From Methanomassiliicoccus sp. (GTDB lineage: Archaea; Thermoplasmatota; Thermoplasmata; Methanomassiliicoccales; Methanomassiliicoccaceae), in contig JAEILR010000005.1 of the NCBI GenBank assembly GCA_016109435.1, positions 1 through 40,949 on the forward strand: 40,949 nucleotides of DNA, given 5' to 3'. This document shows positions 31,586-40,527 of the stretch, piece after piece. The notes beneath the pieces were generated by a model. The model searched no databases. It was not told the origin of the DNA and worked only from the letters and a program-made list of their open reading frames with translations. Position 1 is the first letter of the stretch, and every line of letters begins with the position of its first letter. Position numbers and translations under genes: made by a program.

Positions 31586-32791
31586 CTACTGCCTCTCCAC
31601 CTTCCGGAGCTGTTCGAGGACCCCGTCGCGGATATCCTTGACCGATCGTTCGGGGACCAGTCGGCGTCCTCCTTCCATTAGCTTGACCGAGGCGGGGACC
31701 ATCTCCCTGCCGCAGCGGTCGCAGCAGGGTACCTCGCCCTCGGCCACGGACACCTCAAAAGCGAAGCAGTCCGGGCAGCGGTAGAGGTTCTTCCTGCCGC
31801 CGAACTTGCCACGCTTGGCGACCGGCACGCCGCCGATGTCGACAATGTCCAGGGCGAAGTCGACGGTGGGGGCGTTGGATATGCTGGTCCCCACCCCGAA
31901 GCCGTCCGCCCCAGCCCTGGCCAGGTCGGGCAGGGTCTTCTCATCCAGCCCCCCGGAGACCAGGATCTTGACGTTCTTGAAACCCCGGAGGTCCATCTCC
32001 CAGCGTACCTCCCGTATCAGCTCGGTGAACGAGCCCCTCCGCGAGCCAGGGGTGTCCAGCCTGACCCCGGCGAGGTTCTCGATGGCCTTGCACGCGGCGA
32101 TCGCTTCGGTCTTCTCGTCGGAGTAGGTGTCCACCAGGACGATGCGGGGCACCGACGGCTCGACGACCTCATCGAAGGCCTTGAACGCCTTGATGGAATC
32201 GCCCATCATGATGATGAGGGCGTGGGGCATGGTGCCCTCGGCGGGCCTGCCGATGGTCTCCGCGCCCACCAGCGATGATACCCCGTCGCAGCCGCCGATG
32301 TACGAAGAACGATCGAGCATGGGGCTGATGGCCGGATGCGTCCGGCGTATGCCGAAGGCTATCATGGGCAGGTCGCCGGCGGCCTTACGGCACCGAGCGG
32401 CCATGGTGGCCACCCCGGTGGAGTGGCATAGGAAGCCCAGCATTGGGGTCTCGTAGATGCAGTACTGGGCGTACGGGCCCTCGAGATTGAGCACCGGCAG
32501 CTTGATCCCGCTCTGGGTCCGGGAGGGGAAGACCGTCCCTTCCGGCAACCCCCATATGTCGACGTCCTTTCCCTCCATGAGGCGGAGGGCCTCCTCCAGG
32601 CCGCAGAACACTCCCCACGGCCATTCCCGGGGCAGTTTGGCCACGGTCATCTCGGCCAGAGCTTCCTTGCCCAGCATCCCCTTGGCCTCGAGGACCTCCA
32701 TCGTTCTCTTGAAGTAGACGTCCGTGGTGCGGCCCCTCAGGATATCCTCGTCCGAGGCGGTGAAGAACCGCTTGCCCCCGTTCTCTCCCAT
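31586..32791 (-). CDS. pncB: Nicotinate phosphoribosyltransferase
   Basis: 401 residues. Salvages nicotinate to its mononucleotide with PRPP for NAD synthesis. Family motifs: DVYFKRT (~23), PSRTQSGIKLPVL, FGIRRTHPAISP (~146), LVDTYSDEKTEAI, and LVSGGLDEKTL with GVGTSIS near ~295. The C-terminal ~65 residues include a zinc ribbon (CPDC ... CCDRC), a feature of archaeal PncB. A GAGGAGA site and a TATA-like CATATAAA precede ATG 32791. Confidence 0.9.
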   Translation of the reverse strand: MGENGGKRFFTASDEDILRGRTTDVYFKRTMEVLEAKGMLGKEALAEMTVAKLPREWPWGVFCGLEEALRLMEGKDVDIWGLPEGTVFPSRTQSGIKLPVLNLEGPYAQYCIYETPMLGFLCHSTGVATMAARCRKAAGDLPMIAFGIRRTHPAISPMLDRSSYIGGCDGVSSLVGAETIGRPAEGTMPHALIIMMGDSIKAFKAFDEVVEPSVPRIVLVDTYSDEKTEAIAACKAIENLAGVRLDTPGSRRGSFTELIREVRWEMDLRGFKNVKILVSGGLDEKTLPDLARAGADGFGVGTSISNAPTVDFALDIVDIGGVPVAKRGKFGGRKNLYRCPDCFAFEVSVAEGEVPCCDRCGREMVPASVKLMEGGRRLVPERSVKDIRDGVLEQLRKVERQ

Positions 32792-32921
32792 GTGTCTCTC
32801 TCCTCTGGGAGCGGGGAATGGCTCCTGCCGGTTTATATGTTACCGTGGTCTGGGAACGGACGGGCTAGCTTCGACCGCAACGATGGCACGGTCGAAGACC
32901 GCTTCGCCCGCCTCCTCGGCC

Positions 32922-34199
32922 TCAGGCCAGGGAACGGAACGTCGACCTTCCGGCGAAGCTCGCCCTGGCTCCCAGCCGCTCCTCGATCCTGAGTAGGCGG
33001 TTGTACTTGGCGGTGCGCTCGCCCCGGGCCGGCGCCCCGGTCTTGATCTGCCCGCAGCCCAGGGCCACCGCTATGTCGGCGATGGAGGTGTCATCCGACT
33101 CCCCCGAACGATGGCTGACCATCACCGCGTAGCCGGCGCCCCTCGCCATCTCCGCCGCGTCCATGGCCTCGGTCACCGTCCCTATCTGGTTCACCTTGAG
33201 GAGCAGGGCGTTCCCGGCCTTCTGCTCGATCCCTCTCTTCAGCCTATGGGGGTTGGTCACGAACAGGTCGTCTCCCACCAACTGGAGGTCCGCGCCCATC
33301 CGCCGGGTCATGGCGGCCATGGTATCGAAATCGTCCTCCATGACCGGGTCCTCCAGACTGATGAGCGGGTATCGGGACCGCAGATCGGCATAGTAGTCCA
33401 CCAGCTCCCCCGGGCTCAGGTCCCTCCCGTCAACGGTGTAAACGCCGCCGTGGAAGAACTCGGAGGCCGCCGCGTCGATGGCCAAGTAGACGTCCCTGCC
33501 CGGGACGTAGCCCGCCGCCTCGATCGCCTTGGTGATCACCTGCAGGGCCTGGTCGGTGGTGTCCAGCGGGGGAGCGAAGCCTCCCTCGTCGCCGATATTT
33601 ATAGCTCCTGCTCCGTGCTCGTCCTTAAGCTTCTTCTTCAGCGAGTGGTACACCTCGGCCCCGACCCGCAGGGCCTCGGCGAAGGTCGGCGCTCCGGCGG
33701 GGGAGACCATGAACTCCTGGATCTTCAGGTTGCTGCCCGCGTGCTTGCCGCCGTTGAGGATGTTCATCATCGGCACCGGCAGCACATGGCTTCCGGGCAC
33801 GAGGTGCTCGTGGAGAGGGACGCCCTTCACCGCGGCGCCGGCCTGGGCCACCGCCAGGGACACCGCCACCGTGGCGTTGGCCCCCAGCCTGGACTTGTTG
33901 GGGGTGCCGTCAAGCTCGATCATGCGGAGGTCCACCGACCTCAGGTCGGTAACGTCCATACCCATCAGGGCGGGGGCGATGATCTCCCTTACCCCGCGGA
34001 CGACATTGGCGACGCCCTTTCCGCCGTACCTCTTCCCTCCATCTCGCAGCTCCAGGGCCTCATGGGTTCCCGTGGACGCTCCCGAGGGGGCGATGGCGCT
34101 CACCGTTAAGTTGCCAGCGGTGATCTCTGCCTCTACCGTCGGATTGCCTCTGGAATCAAGGACCTCCCGGGCCCACACGCGAACGATCTTCGACGACAT
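32922..34199 (-). CDS. eno: Enolase
   Basis: 425 residues. Interconverts 2-phosphoglycerate and phosphoenolpyruvate. Seen: [15 protein letters not shown] (~37), Mg-binding region, [11 protein letters not shown] (~280), [13 protein letters not shown] (~332, with the catalytic Lys) and SHRSGES (~366). ATG 34199 ([23 protein letters not shown]) matches the family; the TTG at 34214 is an unneeded extension. Confidence 0.96.
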   Translation of the reverse strand: MSSKIVRVWAREVLDSRGNPTVEAEITAGNLTVSAIAPSGASTGTHEALELRDGGKRYGGKGVANVVRGVREIIAPALMGMDVTDLRSVDLRMIELDGTPNKSRLGANATVAVSLAVAQAGAAVKGVPLHEHLVPGSHVLPVPMMNILNGGKHAGSNLKIQEFMVSPAGAPTFAEALRVGAEVYHSLKKKLKDEHGAGAINIGDEGGFAPPLDTTDQALQVITKAIEAAGYVPGRDVYLAIDAAASEFFHGGVYTVDGRDLSPGELVDYYADLRSRYPLISLEDPVMEDDFDTMAAMTRRMGADLQLVGDDLFVTNPHRLKRGIEQKAGNALLLKVNQIGTVTEAMDAAEMARGAGYAVMVSHRSGESDDTSIADIAVALGCGQIKTGAPARGERTAKYNRLLRIEERLGARASFAGRSTFRSLA

Positions 34200-34263
34200 A
34201 TCATCCCTGCTCAATTCATCGATGTTCAGGGATAATACCAGGACTTACTTAATTCCGTTGAGC

Positions 34264-35268
34264 CTAGCGGGTGATCTTCACCGCCGGGCGAAGGTCTCCC
34301 TCGATGATCTCCATGTTGCGCTCCAGGAGGGCCATCTCCCGCACGTCCAGCGCCCGGGGGTCGACCGAGATGATGAGCCGGGACTTGTATTCCATGACCA
34401 CCTCGGTGATGCGGTGGATCATCTTGAGGACCTTATCGAAGCCGTTGTTCACGATCAGGAACTCGATGCCGTCGATCATCACCACGCTGTCGTCGGACTT
34501 CTCGATGAACCGGATGATGGTGTCCCCCAGAATGCCTATGTTCGCCGGGTTGACGTACACCTTACCCAGCTGATTGCTCAGCCAGATGATGGGAGTTTCC
34601 TCGAGCGCCCATTCCTGCCGAACGACCGCCGGGTACTGCCTGGTAATGCATAGCCCCTGGACCTCATGGGTCACCTGGTCGGTGAATATCTCGAAGGACT
34701 TGACCGCCTTCTGCTCCTTGACCACATAGCTGAGGCCGCGGCGCAGCTCGTACTTCTTGGCCGATCGCCTGGACTTCTCCATCCCCTCCGTCGTTTCGGT
34801 CCTCTTCTTGCTGAGGAACGAGAACAGCCCCGTTTCCTTCTCCTCGGCGGGCGGGGGCGCGATGGCCGCGGCGGCGCCGCCCTCCAGGGCGGCCTTGAGA
34901 CGCTCGGAGAGGTCCTTGTTGTTGAACGGCTTCCTGATGTAGCCGGACACCACGTCCTGAAGGCCGAAGATGTCCGTACCCACATCGGTGGTGGCGGTCA
35001 GCATCATCACCTTGGTGTTGTTGGTGATGCCTTCCTCCTTCAGCTTGCGGAGGACGGTCCAGCCGTCCATGTCCGGCATGTTGATGTCCAGCAGGATCAG
35101 GTCGGGATGCTCGGCGCTTGCCTTCTCCAACGCCTCCTTGCCGCCCGAGGCGGTCTGGGGATGGAATCCGGCCCCGGACACCAGTTCTGAAACTATATCG
35201 ACGATGGCCGGGTTATCATCCACGATCAGAACTTTCTTGATACAAACACCCCACTGGGTATGAAGCAA
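34264..35268 (-). CDS. Response-regulator receiver fused to DUF835 domain
   Basis: 334 residues from TTG 35268 (no in-frame ATG or GTG gives the receiver start). Residues ~10-130 form a CheY-like receiver with LIVDD and the phospho-acceptor Asp in LLDINMPDMDG (~61) and the K of IRKPF. A short Ala/Pro linker and basic patch follow, then DUF835 (~190-330: YVVKEQKAVKSFEIF...VMIDGIEFLIVNNGF). DUF835 is common in Thermoplasmata and Methanomicrobia sensors; role unknown. A TATA-like GTTTTTAA (~35296-35303) stands ~30 bases upstream. Confidence 0.85.
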   Translation of the reverse strand: MLHTQWGVCIKKVLIVDDNPAIVDIVSELVSGAGFHPQTASGGKEALEKASAEHPDLILLDINMPDMDGWTVLRKLKEEGITNNTKVMMLTATTDVGTDIFGLQDVVSGYIRKPFNNKDLSERLKAALEGGAAAAIAPPPAEEKETGLFSFLSKKRTETTEGMEKSRRSAKKYELRRGLSYVVKEQKAVKSFEIFTDQVTHEVQGLCITRQYPAVVRQEWALEETPIIWLSNQLGKVYVNPANIGILGDTIIRFIEKSDDSVVMIDGIEFLIVNNGFDKVLKMIHRITEVVMEYKSRLIISVDPRALDVREMALLERNMEIIEGDLRPAVKITR

Positions 35269-35382
35269 AGAACGAAAGCGTAAAGCCGGGTTAAAAACCT
35301 ATCCCTTTCAAATAATATTCATCCAGAGAGGGAAGGGATTGACCGGGAGGTTTGGACCTCCACGAAAGGTTTGGATGAAGGC

Positions 35383-35532
35383 TTACGCCTTCCTGCTCTC
35401 TCTGGCCTTCAGACGGAGACCTTCGTAGCCGCACTTGCGGCAGCGCGTGGCCTTAGGCGCGTTACGCGCGTCGCACTTCATGCAGACCTTCTTGTTAAGA
35501 AGCCTCGCATCAGCTTCCTTGAAACGTGCCAT
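35383..35532 (-). CDS. rpl40e: 50S ribosomal protein L40e
   Basis: 49 residues, too short for ordinary gene calls. [20 protein letters not shown]...[18 protein letters not shown]. The four Cys (CMKC at 17-20; CRKC at 31-34) form the zinc ribbon, and the basic ends fit L40e of archaea and eukaryotes (in eukaryotes the ubiquitin-fusion tail). It stands alone; divergent from nothing, followed downstream by the receiver-DUF835 gene. Confidence 0.9.
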   Translation of the reverse strand: MARFKEADARLLNKKVCMKCDARNAPKATRCRKCGYEGLRLKARESRKA

Positions 35533-35591
35533 CTAAATCCTCTTTCGTGATGAATATGAAGGTCCTATAAATAAATTAGCCACCCCGGCGC

Positions 35592-38456
35592 TCAGTCAGC
35601 GCTATCCCCGCGGTGCTCCCCCACCAAGACCATGTAGGCGAGGAGGGATTCGAGCTGGATGCGCTCGTTCGAGCCTTCCACGATACGGAACTCGATCTCC
35701 CCGGTACGGTCCATCAGCTTCACCTTCTCATAGTCCGGGATATCAAGGTCGAAGACCGTGCGATGGATCTGCTTGATGATATCCTCGCCCGACAGCCCGT
35801 AGGTGATCATGATCTCGTCCAGGCGGTTCCTGGCGGTGATGAATTCCCCGGAGATGGCCGTCTGCAGCAGCTCCTTGACCTCCTCCGGCCGGGCGGTCCC
35901 GGTAGTGTGATAGACCAGCTCCACGGTGATCTCGCCTCCGAGGGTGGCGGCCACCTGCAGGGAGTTCACCGCCTTCCGCATGTCCCCCTGGGACACGTGG
36001 ACCAGGGCGTCGAGGGCGTCGTCGGTGATGGTGAGGTTTTCCTCCTTGGCTATACGGGCAAGGTAGTTGCGGACATCCTCCGCCCGGAGGGGGCGGAACC
36101 GGAACACCGCGCATCGCGACTGTATCGGCTCGATGATCTTCGATGAATAGTTACAATTGTGGGATACGATGCCATTTGCGATGAAATTATGATTGTTTAG
36201 GCAACCTATGTCACGCACATCATTGCATTCGATCTCTCTCTTACTAATGATCTCATTCAGGACGAGTTCGGTCCCCGGTATGTCATAATGCTCTACCCAC
36301 TCCGAATAATCCATGAAAGATCTAGGTAGGTGCACTGGCTTACCCTGGTTAACGTGGACAACGAAATCCACACTGCACCCGTTTCTCCTGGATATTTCAC
36401 GTAGCGAGCGCTTGCCAGTCTCAATCTCAAGTAGTATCTGCGCAGCTTTTATCTTCTGTTGCTCGAGAACGAATAGTTTATGCTTCAGATATTCTCCAGC
36501 AAGTTGTGCCTTTCTCATCCTGTCCTTTTCATACGCATACCCTATTTGCTTGAAAAAGGACAGCATGTTCTCGTTCGAGGAATTCAGGAACAAACTGAAG
36601 ACGATAGGTGCCTTACCGTCCTTCTTTCGTGCGTAACCCGTCGATCTTTCCTCGATGTAACTTTTAATGTCAAATTGAGCTAGGAGGTCCCTCATTTGTT
36701 CGAAAAAGGCCATCGCTTCAGACCTCAGCTCGGGCGCCTTGTGCTGTCTGAATGAGATTGCATTGAAGTTCTTCCTGCCGTTTGTCGCAGGCGAATTCCC
36801 TTCGCACCCGAATAACGACCGCAGGAATTCCCTCTTAACGAAACGGGTGCCATTGATCACCCATGAGGGAACGGAGAAGCTCGTTGTGATCTTGTCCCCA
36901 AGTGGGGCCCCGAGATACGCACAGAAGAGGGCGAATGATCGCGAATCCACGTGGAACCAAGTTGTTGTTCCGACACGGGAATTTTCTCCAATTTTACTTT
37001 CTATTTTCTTACTATAGATTTCCGAGCTTTTTACCTGGAGCGTTTCAAGGTCCCTTTTCACGGCATTCAACGTATCTTCGTTGCCTGTGAAAATGAGCCT
37101 TTTGTGATTCCTTGTAACATGGCCGTCCCCCATAAGGAACGCTACGATTCTTGCTAATGCGCCTACATGCTCGTCAGCATAAGAGAGCGGAAGCAGCCCC
37201 TTCTCAGCCAAATCGTTGATGACCTTGTCCACCCATCCCGCGGAGGCATCCATTCTTTCAACATATTTCACGACCGCGGAATACGATATTTCTATGCAGA
37301 ATTCCCTTTTGATCGCGTTTTGTATGTCCCTGATGTTCCTTATCGAGTGAGGCTGCCCGATTACTTTGAAAGAATGTGTTTTTTTGTCGACCGTCCTCAC
37401 CACAGCCCCTTTCTCCTCGATACTTCTCAAAAGCTGGTCTGTTCTGATCCGGCTAAGATTGACAGCACTCTGTACCTCCTCTCGTGTAGCATTACTTCTT
37501 GATCCTATGACATCGAATATCTCCTTCTCGCGCACCGTGAGCCCTTTCCCCTTAGTAACGAGCAGGTGCAATTCCTTGATCCTCTTTACAACGTCTTGTC
37601 TTTGAGCGGAGGTCATTCTCTTGAATGATCCACCATCCTCGTTGTCCCTTTGTTCCATTTTGGACAAGAATTTTTTGAAGTCCGCTAGATCTATCATTTG
37701 CCTAGGATCATCCTCCAACGGTGTACCTTCAAGATTGGGGTAAACGACGACTTCCGTTCCTGGCACTATCTCGCCAGCATTGATCCATCCATCTTTAGTT
37801 AAGATCGGATGGTCCTCGGTCACTTTGAGGGACCTACCATTCATCGTGGTAAGCTCATACACCTTCTTCTCATCGATAGCGGGGTCCATCTGCATCCCAA
37901 ACAGAACCAGGTCGTTCTCCAGAGCTCTGGTCCCTTCATTGACCCCAATGGTGTTTTTTAGCTCCTTGTTCTCGAATTTCCTCAAGAAATCGCCGATGGA
38001 TATCTCTCTGTCCTCTGAAAGGAGGATCTTCGTGTCGGGGGTAACGCACGACAGGACGAAACGACAGGTCCTGCTGTACTTCTCCATCGTCCGCCTCAAC
38101 GCCGCCTGGGCGTCCCCAGTGAGGGCATCGGCCTCGTCGAGGAAGATGATCTTGAAGCCCGCCCCCCCCATGGGGGCGGTCCGGGCAAAGTCCTTTATCT
38201 TGCCCCGGACGACATCTATCCCCCGCTCGTCGGAGGCGTTCAGTTCGTTGAAGTTGCCCTTCCAGTTATCGCCGTACAGCCCCTTGGCCAGGGCGATCGC
38301 GGAGGTGGTCTTGCCGGTACCGGCGGGACCAGCGAACATGAGGTGAGGAAGGTTTTTCGTCTGGACGTAGGACTCCAGTCGGTCCACGATGTCCTTCTGT
38401 CCCACGATGTCCTTCAGCGTCTTGGGCCGGTACTTCTCGATCCAAATCTCATTCAT
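35592..38456 (-). CDS. rfcS: Replication factor C small subunit, interrupted by an in-frame intein
   Basis: 954-residue precursor; the spliced product is ~323 residues, the normal RfcS size. The clamp loader opens PCNA with ATP. Exteins show [11 protein letters not shown], Walker [10 protein letters not shown] (~43-51), [14 protein letters not shown] (~107-110) and RFVLS-C. After the intein, [15 protein letters not shown] contains sensor 1 Asn and the arginine-finger region, then the C-terminal collar. Start ATG 38456 ([11 protein letters not shown]); the upstream frame to 38507 is not needed. The large subunit (rfcL) is not in the window. Confidence 0.95.
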   Translation of the reverse strand: MNEIWIEKYRPKTLKDIVGQKDIVDRLESYVQTKNLPHLMFAGPAGTGKTTSAIALAKGLYGDNWKGNFNELNASDERGIDVVRGKIKDFARTAPMGGAGFKIIFLDEADALTGDAQAALRRTMEKYSRTCRFVLSCVTPDTKILLSEDREISIGDFLRKFENKELKNTIGVNEGTRALENDLVLFGMQMDPAIDEKKVYELTTMNGRSLKVTEDHPILTKDGWINAGEIVPGTEVVVYPNLEGTPLEDDPRQMIDLADFKKFLSKMEQRDNEDGGSFKRMTSAQRQDVVKRIKELHLLVTKGKGLTVREKEIFDVIGSRSNATREEVQSAVNLSRIRTDQLLRSIEEKGAVVRTVDKKTHSFKVIGQPHSIRNIRDIQNAIKREFCIEISYSAVVKYVERMDASAGWVDKVINDLAEKGLLPLSYADEHVGALARIVAFLMGDGHVTRNHKRLIFTGNEDTLNAVKRDLETLQVKSSEIYSKKIESKIGENSRVGTTTWFHVDSRSFALFCAYLGAPLGDKITTSFSVPSWVINGTRFVKREFLRSLFGCEGNSPATNGRKNFNAISFRQHKAPELRSEAMAFFEQMRDLLAQFDIKSYIEERSTGYARKKDGKAPIVFSLFLNSSNENMLSFFKQIGYAYEKDRMRKAQLAGEYLKHKLFVLEQQKIKAAQILLEIETGKRSLREISRRNGCSVDFVVHVNQGKPVHLPRSFMDYSEWVEHYDIPGTELVLNEIISKREIECNDVRDIGCLNNHNFIANGIVSHNCNYSSKIIEPIQSRCAVFRFRPLRAEDVRNYLARIAKEENLTITDDALDALVHVSQGDMRKAVNSLQVAATLGGEITVELVYHTTGTARPEEVKELLQTAISGEFITARNRLDEIMITYGLSGEDIIKQIHRTVFDLDIPDYEKVKLMDRTGEIEFRIVEGSNERIQLESLLAYMVLVGEHRGDSAD
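36156..38048 (-). mobile_element. Intein of RfcS with LAGLIDADG homing endonuclease
   Basis: 631 residues from Cys1 ([10 protein letters not shown], block A) to [12 protein letters not shown] (blocks F/G, ends His-Asn), followed by Cys+1 of CNYSS. Block B is [12 protein letters not shown]. Two dodecapeptide motifs, AFLMGDGHV (near 37120-37160) and [10 protein letters not shown] (near 36790-36832), keep the acidic residues (GDG, CEG), so the endonuclease may be active. Between block B and the endonuclease is a winged-helix-like segment ([22 protein letters not shown]). The insert is visibly less GC-rich than the exteins. The insertion point is the Cys-Asn of the sensor-1 loop. Confidence 0.93.
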
Positions 38457-38459
38457 CAA

Positions 38460-38474
38460 AGCTCGTTCCGAGCT
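38460..38474. promoter_or_regulatory. Palindrome AGCTCG-TTC-CGAGCT at the rfcS start
   Basis: A perfect 6-3-6 inverted repeat ends four bases before the rfcS ATG (38456). A TATA-like ACTATAAC at ~38488-38495 predicts a start near 38466, inside the palindrome. Operator or mRNA hairpin. Confidence 0.4.
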
Positions 38475-38705
38475 ATGGGGATGGAGTAAGTTATAGTTTT
38501 TCACCACATGGAGGGACGATCGCCGCCGGCGTACGGCAGTCCCAGGTCGAGAACGAGGTTATCGATCTTACGCGGCCCTTGAGCGCCTCATCAACGGCGG
38601 CCGACATACTCTCCCTGAACAGACCTGGCATGGCCACATCAGGCATATTTTTAGCATCAGTATTATTTATCAATCGAGTTTATACACCACCTAGGAGGAT
38701 TCAGT

Positions 38706-39176
38706 ATGTACTGTCCTAATTGTGGTAAGGATTCGGTCGCCGGTTCCAAGTTCTGCGAGAGCTGCGGGACCGTTCTGCCGACCGAACAGAACGCCCAGGC
38801 AGCAGGTCAGCAATATAACAATCAGACGCCCCCGCCCCAGCAGCAGGCTCCCCCTTACGGCCAGCCCCAGTACGGGCAGCCATACGGCCAGCCTATGTAC
38901 GCGCCCATTCCGCTCAAGAGCGCGGGACTCGCCGCGGTGCTCGCATTCCTGTGGGCAGGTCTCGGGCACATCTATCTCGGACTGATAACCAAGGGAATAC
39001 TGTACATGATCCTCTACATCGTGCTGTGGGTCGTGAGCTTCTTCCTGATATTCTTCACGTTCGGGATATCCCTGATCATCCCGTTCATCTTCTGGATCTG
39101 GCAGGTCTACGACGCCTACAAGCTGGCGAACCAGTACAACTCCACGGTCCAGCAGACCGGCCGGGCGCCCTGGTGA
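38706..39176 (+). CDS. Zinc-ribbon + TM2 membrane protein, copy 1
   Basis: 156 residues. Zinc ribbon CPNCGKD...CESCGT (~3-21), a Gln/Pro/Tyr-rich linker with YGQP repeats (~38-65), then two helices of the TM2 fold (LKSAGLAAVLAFLWAGLGHIYLGLITKG... and LIIPFIFWIWQVYDAYKLA). Ends QQTGRAPW. AGGAGG at 38693-38698 precedes ATG 38706. A paralogue follows directly. A T-rich tail at 39192-39203 may end the transcript. Function unknown. Confidence 0.85.
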   Translation: MYCPNCGKDSVAGSKFCESCGTVLPTEQNAQAAGQQYNNQTPPPQQQAPPYGQPQYGQPYGQPMYAPIPLKSAGLAAVLAFLWAGLGHIYLGLITKGILYMILYIVLWVVSFFLIFFTFGISLIIPFIFWIWQVYDAYKLANQYNSTVQQTGRAPW

Positions 39177-39191
39177 AACCCTACCAACCTC

Positions 39192-39203
39192 CTTTCTTTT
39201 TTC
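39192..39203 (+). terminator. T-rich terminator after zinc-ribbon/TM2 copy 1
   Basis: CTTTCTTTTTTCC begins 15 bases after the stop codon; a T-run without strong hairpin, as in archaeal termination. Confidence 0.45.
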
Positions 39204-39286
39204 CATAACCAAGTACGCCAGGTCATCTTTTAATACGGTCAATGGAATATTGTCAACGCGGCCATGGCCGCAACGGAGGAAACAAC

Positions 39287-39751
39287 ATGTACTGTCCTAA
39301 CTGTGGGACCGAACTGCCCGACAATTCTGCGTTCTGCGCGAACTGCGGGGCCAACCTGACGTCCGGAGGCGCCGCCCCGGTCTACCCCGCCCAACCATAT
39401 CAATATTCCGCGCTGCCCTTGAAGAGCGAGCTCATCTCGATACTCCTGGCATTCTTCATCCCGGGGGCTGGCCACCTGTACCTCGGGAAGTGGGTCAGGG
39501 GGATCATATTCCTGGTAAGCTACTTCGGCCTCAATATCGTGTCCGGCGTACTGCTGTTCAACGCTATCGGGAACCTCGCCAACGCCAGCGACCCGAACTT
39601 CATCCTGAACATCAGCAATGATCTCTTGGTCATGATCAGCGTCATCAGCGTGGTTACGTTCATCATCTGGATCATCAACCTGGTCGATGCTTACCTCCTG
39701 ACCAAGAAATACAACGACGCGCTGCGCCAGACCGGCAAGGCGCCCTGGTGA
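39287..39751 (+). CDS. Zinc-ribbon + TM2 membrane protein, copy 2
   Basis: 154 residues. Starts MYCPNCGTELPDNSAFCANCG, then a short linker and TM2 helices (SELISILLAFFIPGAGHLYLGKWVRGI...; VVTFIIWIINLVDAYLLTKKY). Compared with copy 1 the linker is shorter and an extra helix with LNISNDLLVMIS is present. Ends RQTGKAPW, like copy 1. ATG 39287 follows GGAGGA at 39275-39280; the earlier ATG 39242 is not favoured. Tandem duplicate. Confidence 0.85.
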   Translation: MYCPNCGTELPDNSAFCANCGANLTSGGAAPVYPAQPYQYSALPLKSELISILLAFFIPGAGHLYLGKWVRGIIFLVSYFGLNIVSGVLLFNAIGNLANASDPNFILNISNDLLVMISVISVVTFIIWIINLVDAYLLTKKYNDALRQTGKAPW

Positions 39752-39860
39752 TCAGGGCGCCGTGAACGAACGAAAAACCTCAACCGAGGCCGGTCCTGGC
39801 CCTCTGGGAACGGACCGGCCTCGCAACGATTATTAGCAACCACCAGTATTGCCGGCTGAT

Positions 39861-40490
39861 ATGGGCTTCCTCGATCCCAATGAGCTGTTCTACGCCGCGA
39901 CGCTGCTGTTCTTCATCTTCGACCCGTTCGCCAGCGTGCCCATATTCATGGCCATGACCAAGGGATACAGCGAGGAGTCGCTGGTGGATTGCGCCAACCG
40001 AGCGGTGGCGGTGGCGGCCATACTGTTCGTCATCTTCGTGCTGATCGGAGCGCAGCTGCTCGGCGCGTTCGGCATCACCACCGAGGGGTTCAGAGTGGCC
40101 GGCGGGCTGGTCCTCCTCCTGATGTCGATGGAGATCATCTTCGGCCTCAGCCTGATACGCTCGGGCGATCAGAACGTGGCCTGGGTCATCATCGCCACGC
40201 CCATCCTCACCGGTCCGGGGGTCATCGCCACGGCCATCATCCTCACCACCCAGATGGATCAAGTGACCGTGCTGCTGGCAGGAAGCTTCTCCCTCATCAT
40301 CACCTGGTTCCTCATGCGCAGCGCTCACCGGGTCACCAAGCTGGTGGGTACCCAGACCATCGAGATATTCTCCAAGGTGGTCGGCCTGCTGATCGCCGCC
40401 ATGGCCATCGAATACATCTTCAGAGGCGCGACCAGCTGGGTGGCCAACAACCCGGCGTCCATCGCGGACATACTGTCCCTGGTGCTGTGA
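39861..40490 (+). CDS. MarC-family integral membrane protein
   Basis: 209 residues with six helices. Family blocks are visible: FIFDPFASVPIFMAMTKG (~19), AFGITTEGFRVAGGLVLLLMSMEII (~66), TPILTGPGVIATAIILT (~113) and EIFSKVVGLLIAAMAIEYI. The role of MarC/UPF0056 proteins is unclear; claims of drug resistance are not well supported. TTATTAG (39830-39836) is ~25 bases before ATG 39861, so the mRNA is leaderless. Confidence 0.88.
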   Translation: MGFLDPNELFYAATLLFFIFDPFASVPIFMAMTKGYSEESLVDCANRAVAVAAILFVIFVLIGAQLLGAFGITTEGFRVAGGLVLLLMSMEIIFGLSLIRSGDQNVAWVIIATPILTGPGVIATAIILTTQMDQVTVLLAGSFSLIITWFLMRSAHRVTKLVGTQTIEIFSKVVGLLIAAMAIEYIFRGATSWVANNPASIADILSLVL

Positions 40491-40527
40491 AGGAGAAGCC
40501 TTATTAGCACCAGTGCCGGTGGCTGCG

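Noticed and set aside
33111..34109. 332-codon plus-strand ORF
   Set aside because: Antisense shadow of enolase.
36156..38048. rfcS insert as a frameshift or chimeric assembly
   Set aside because: It is in frame, has all intein blocks and ends His-Asn before Cys, so it is a genuine intein.
38491..38673. 60-codon minus-strand ORF
   Set aside because: Covers the rfcS promoter zone; no domain or good ribosome site, so not supported.
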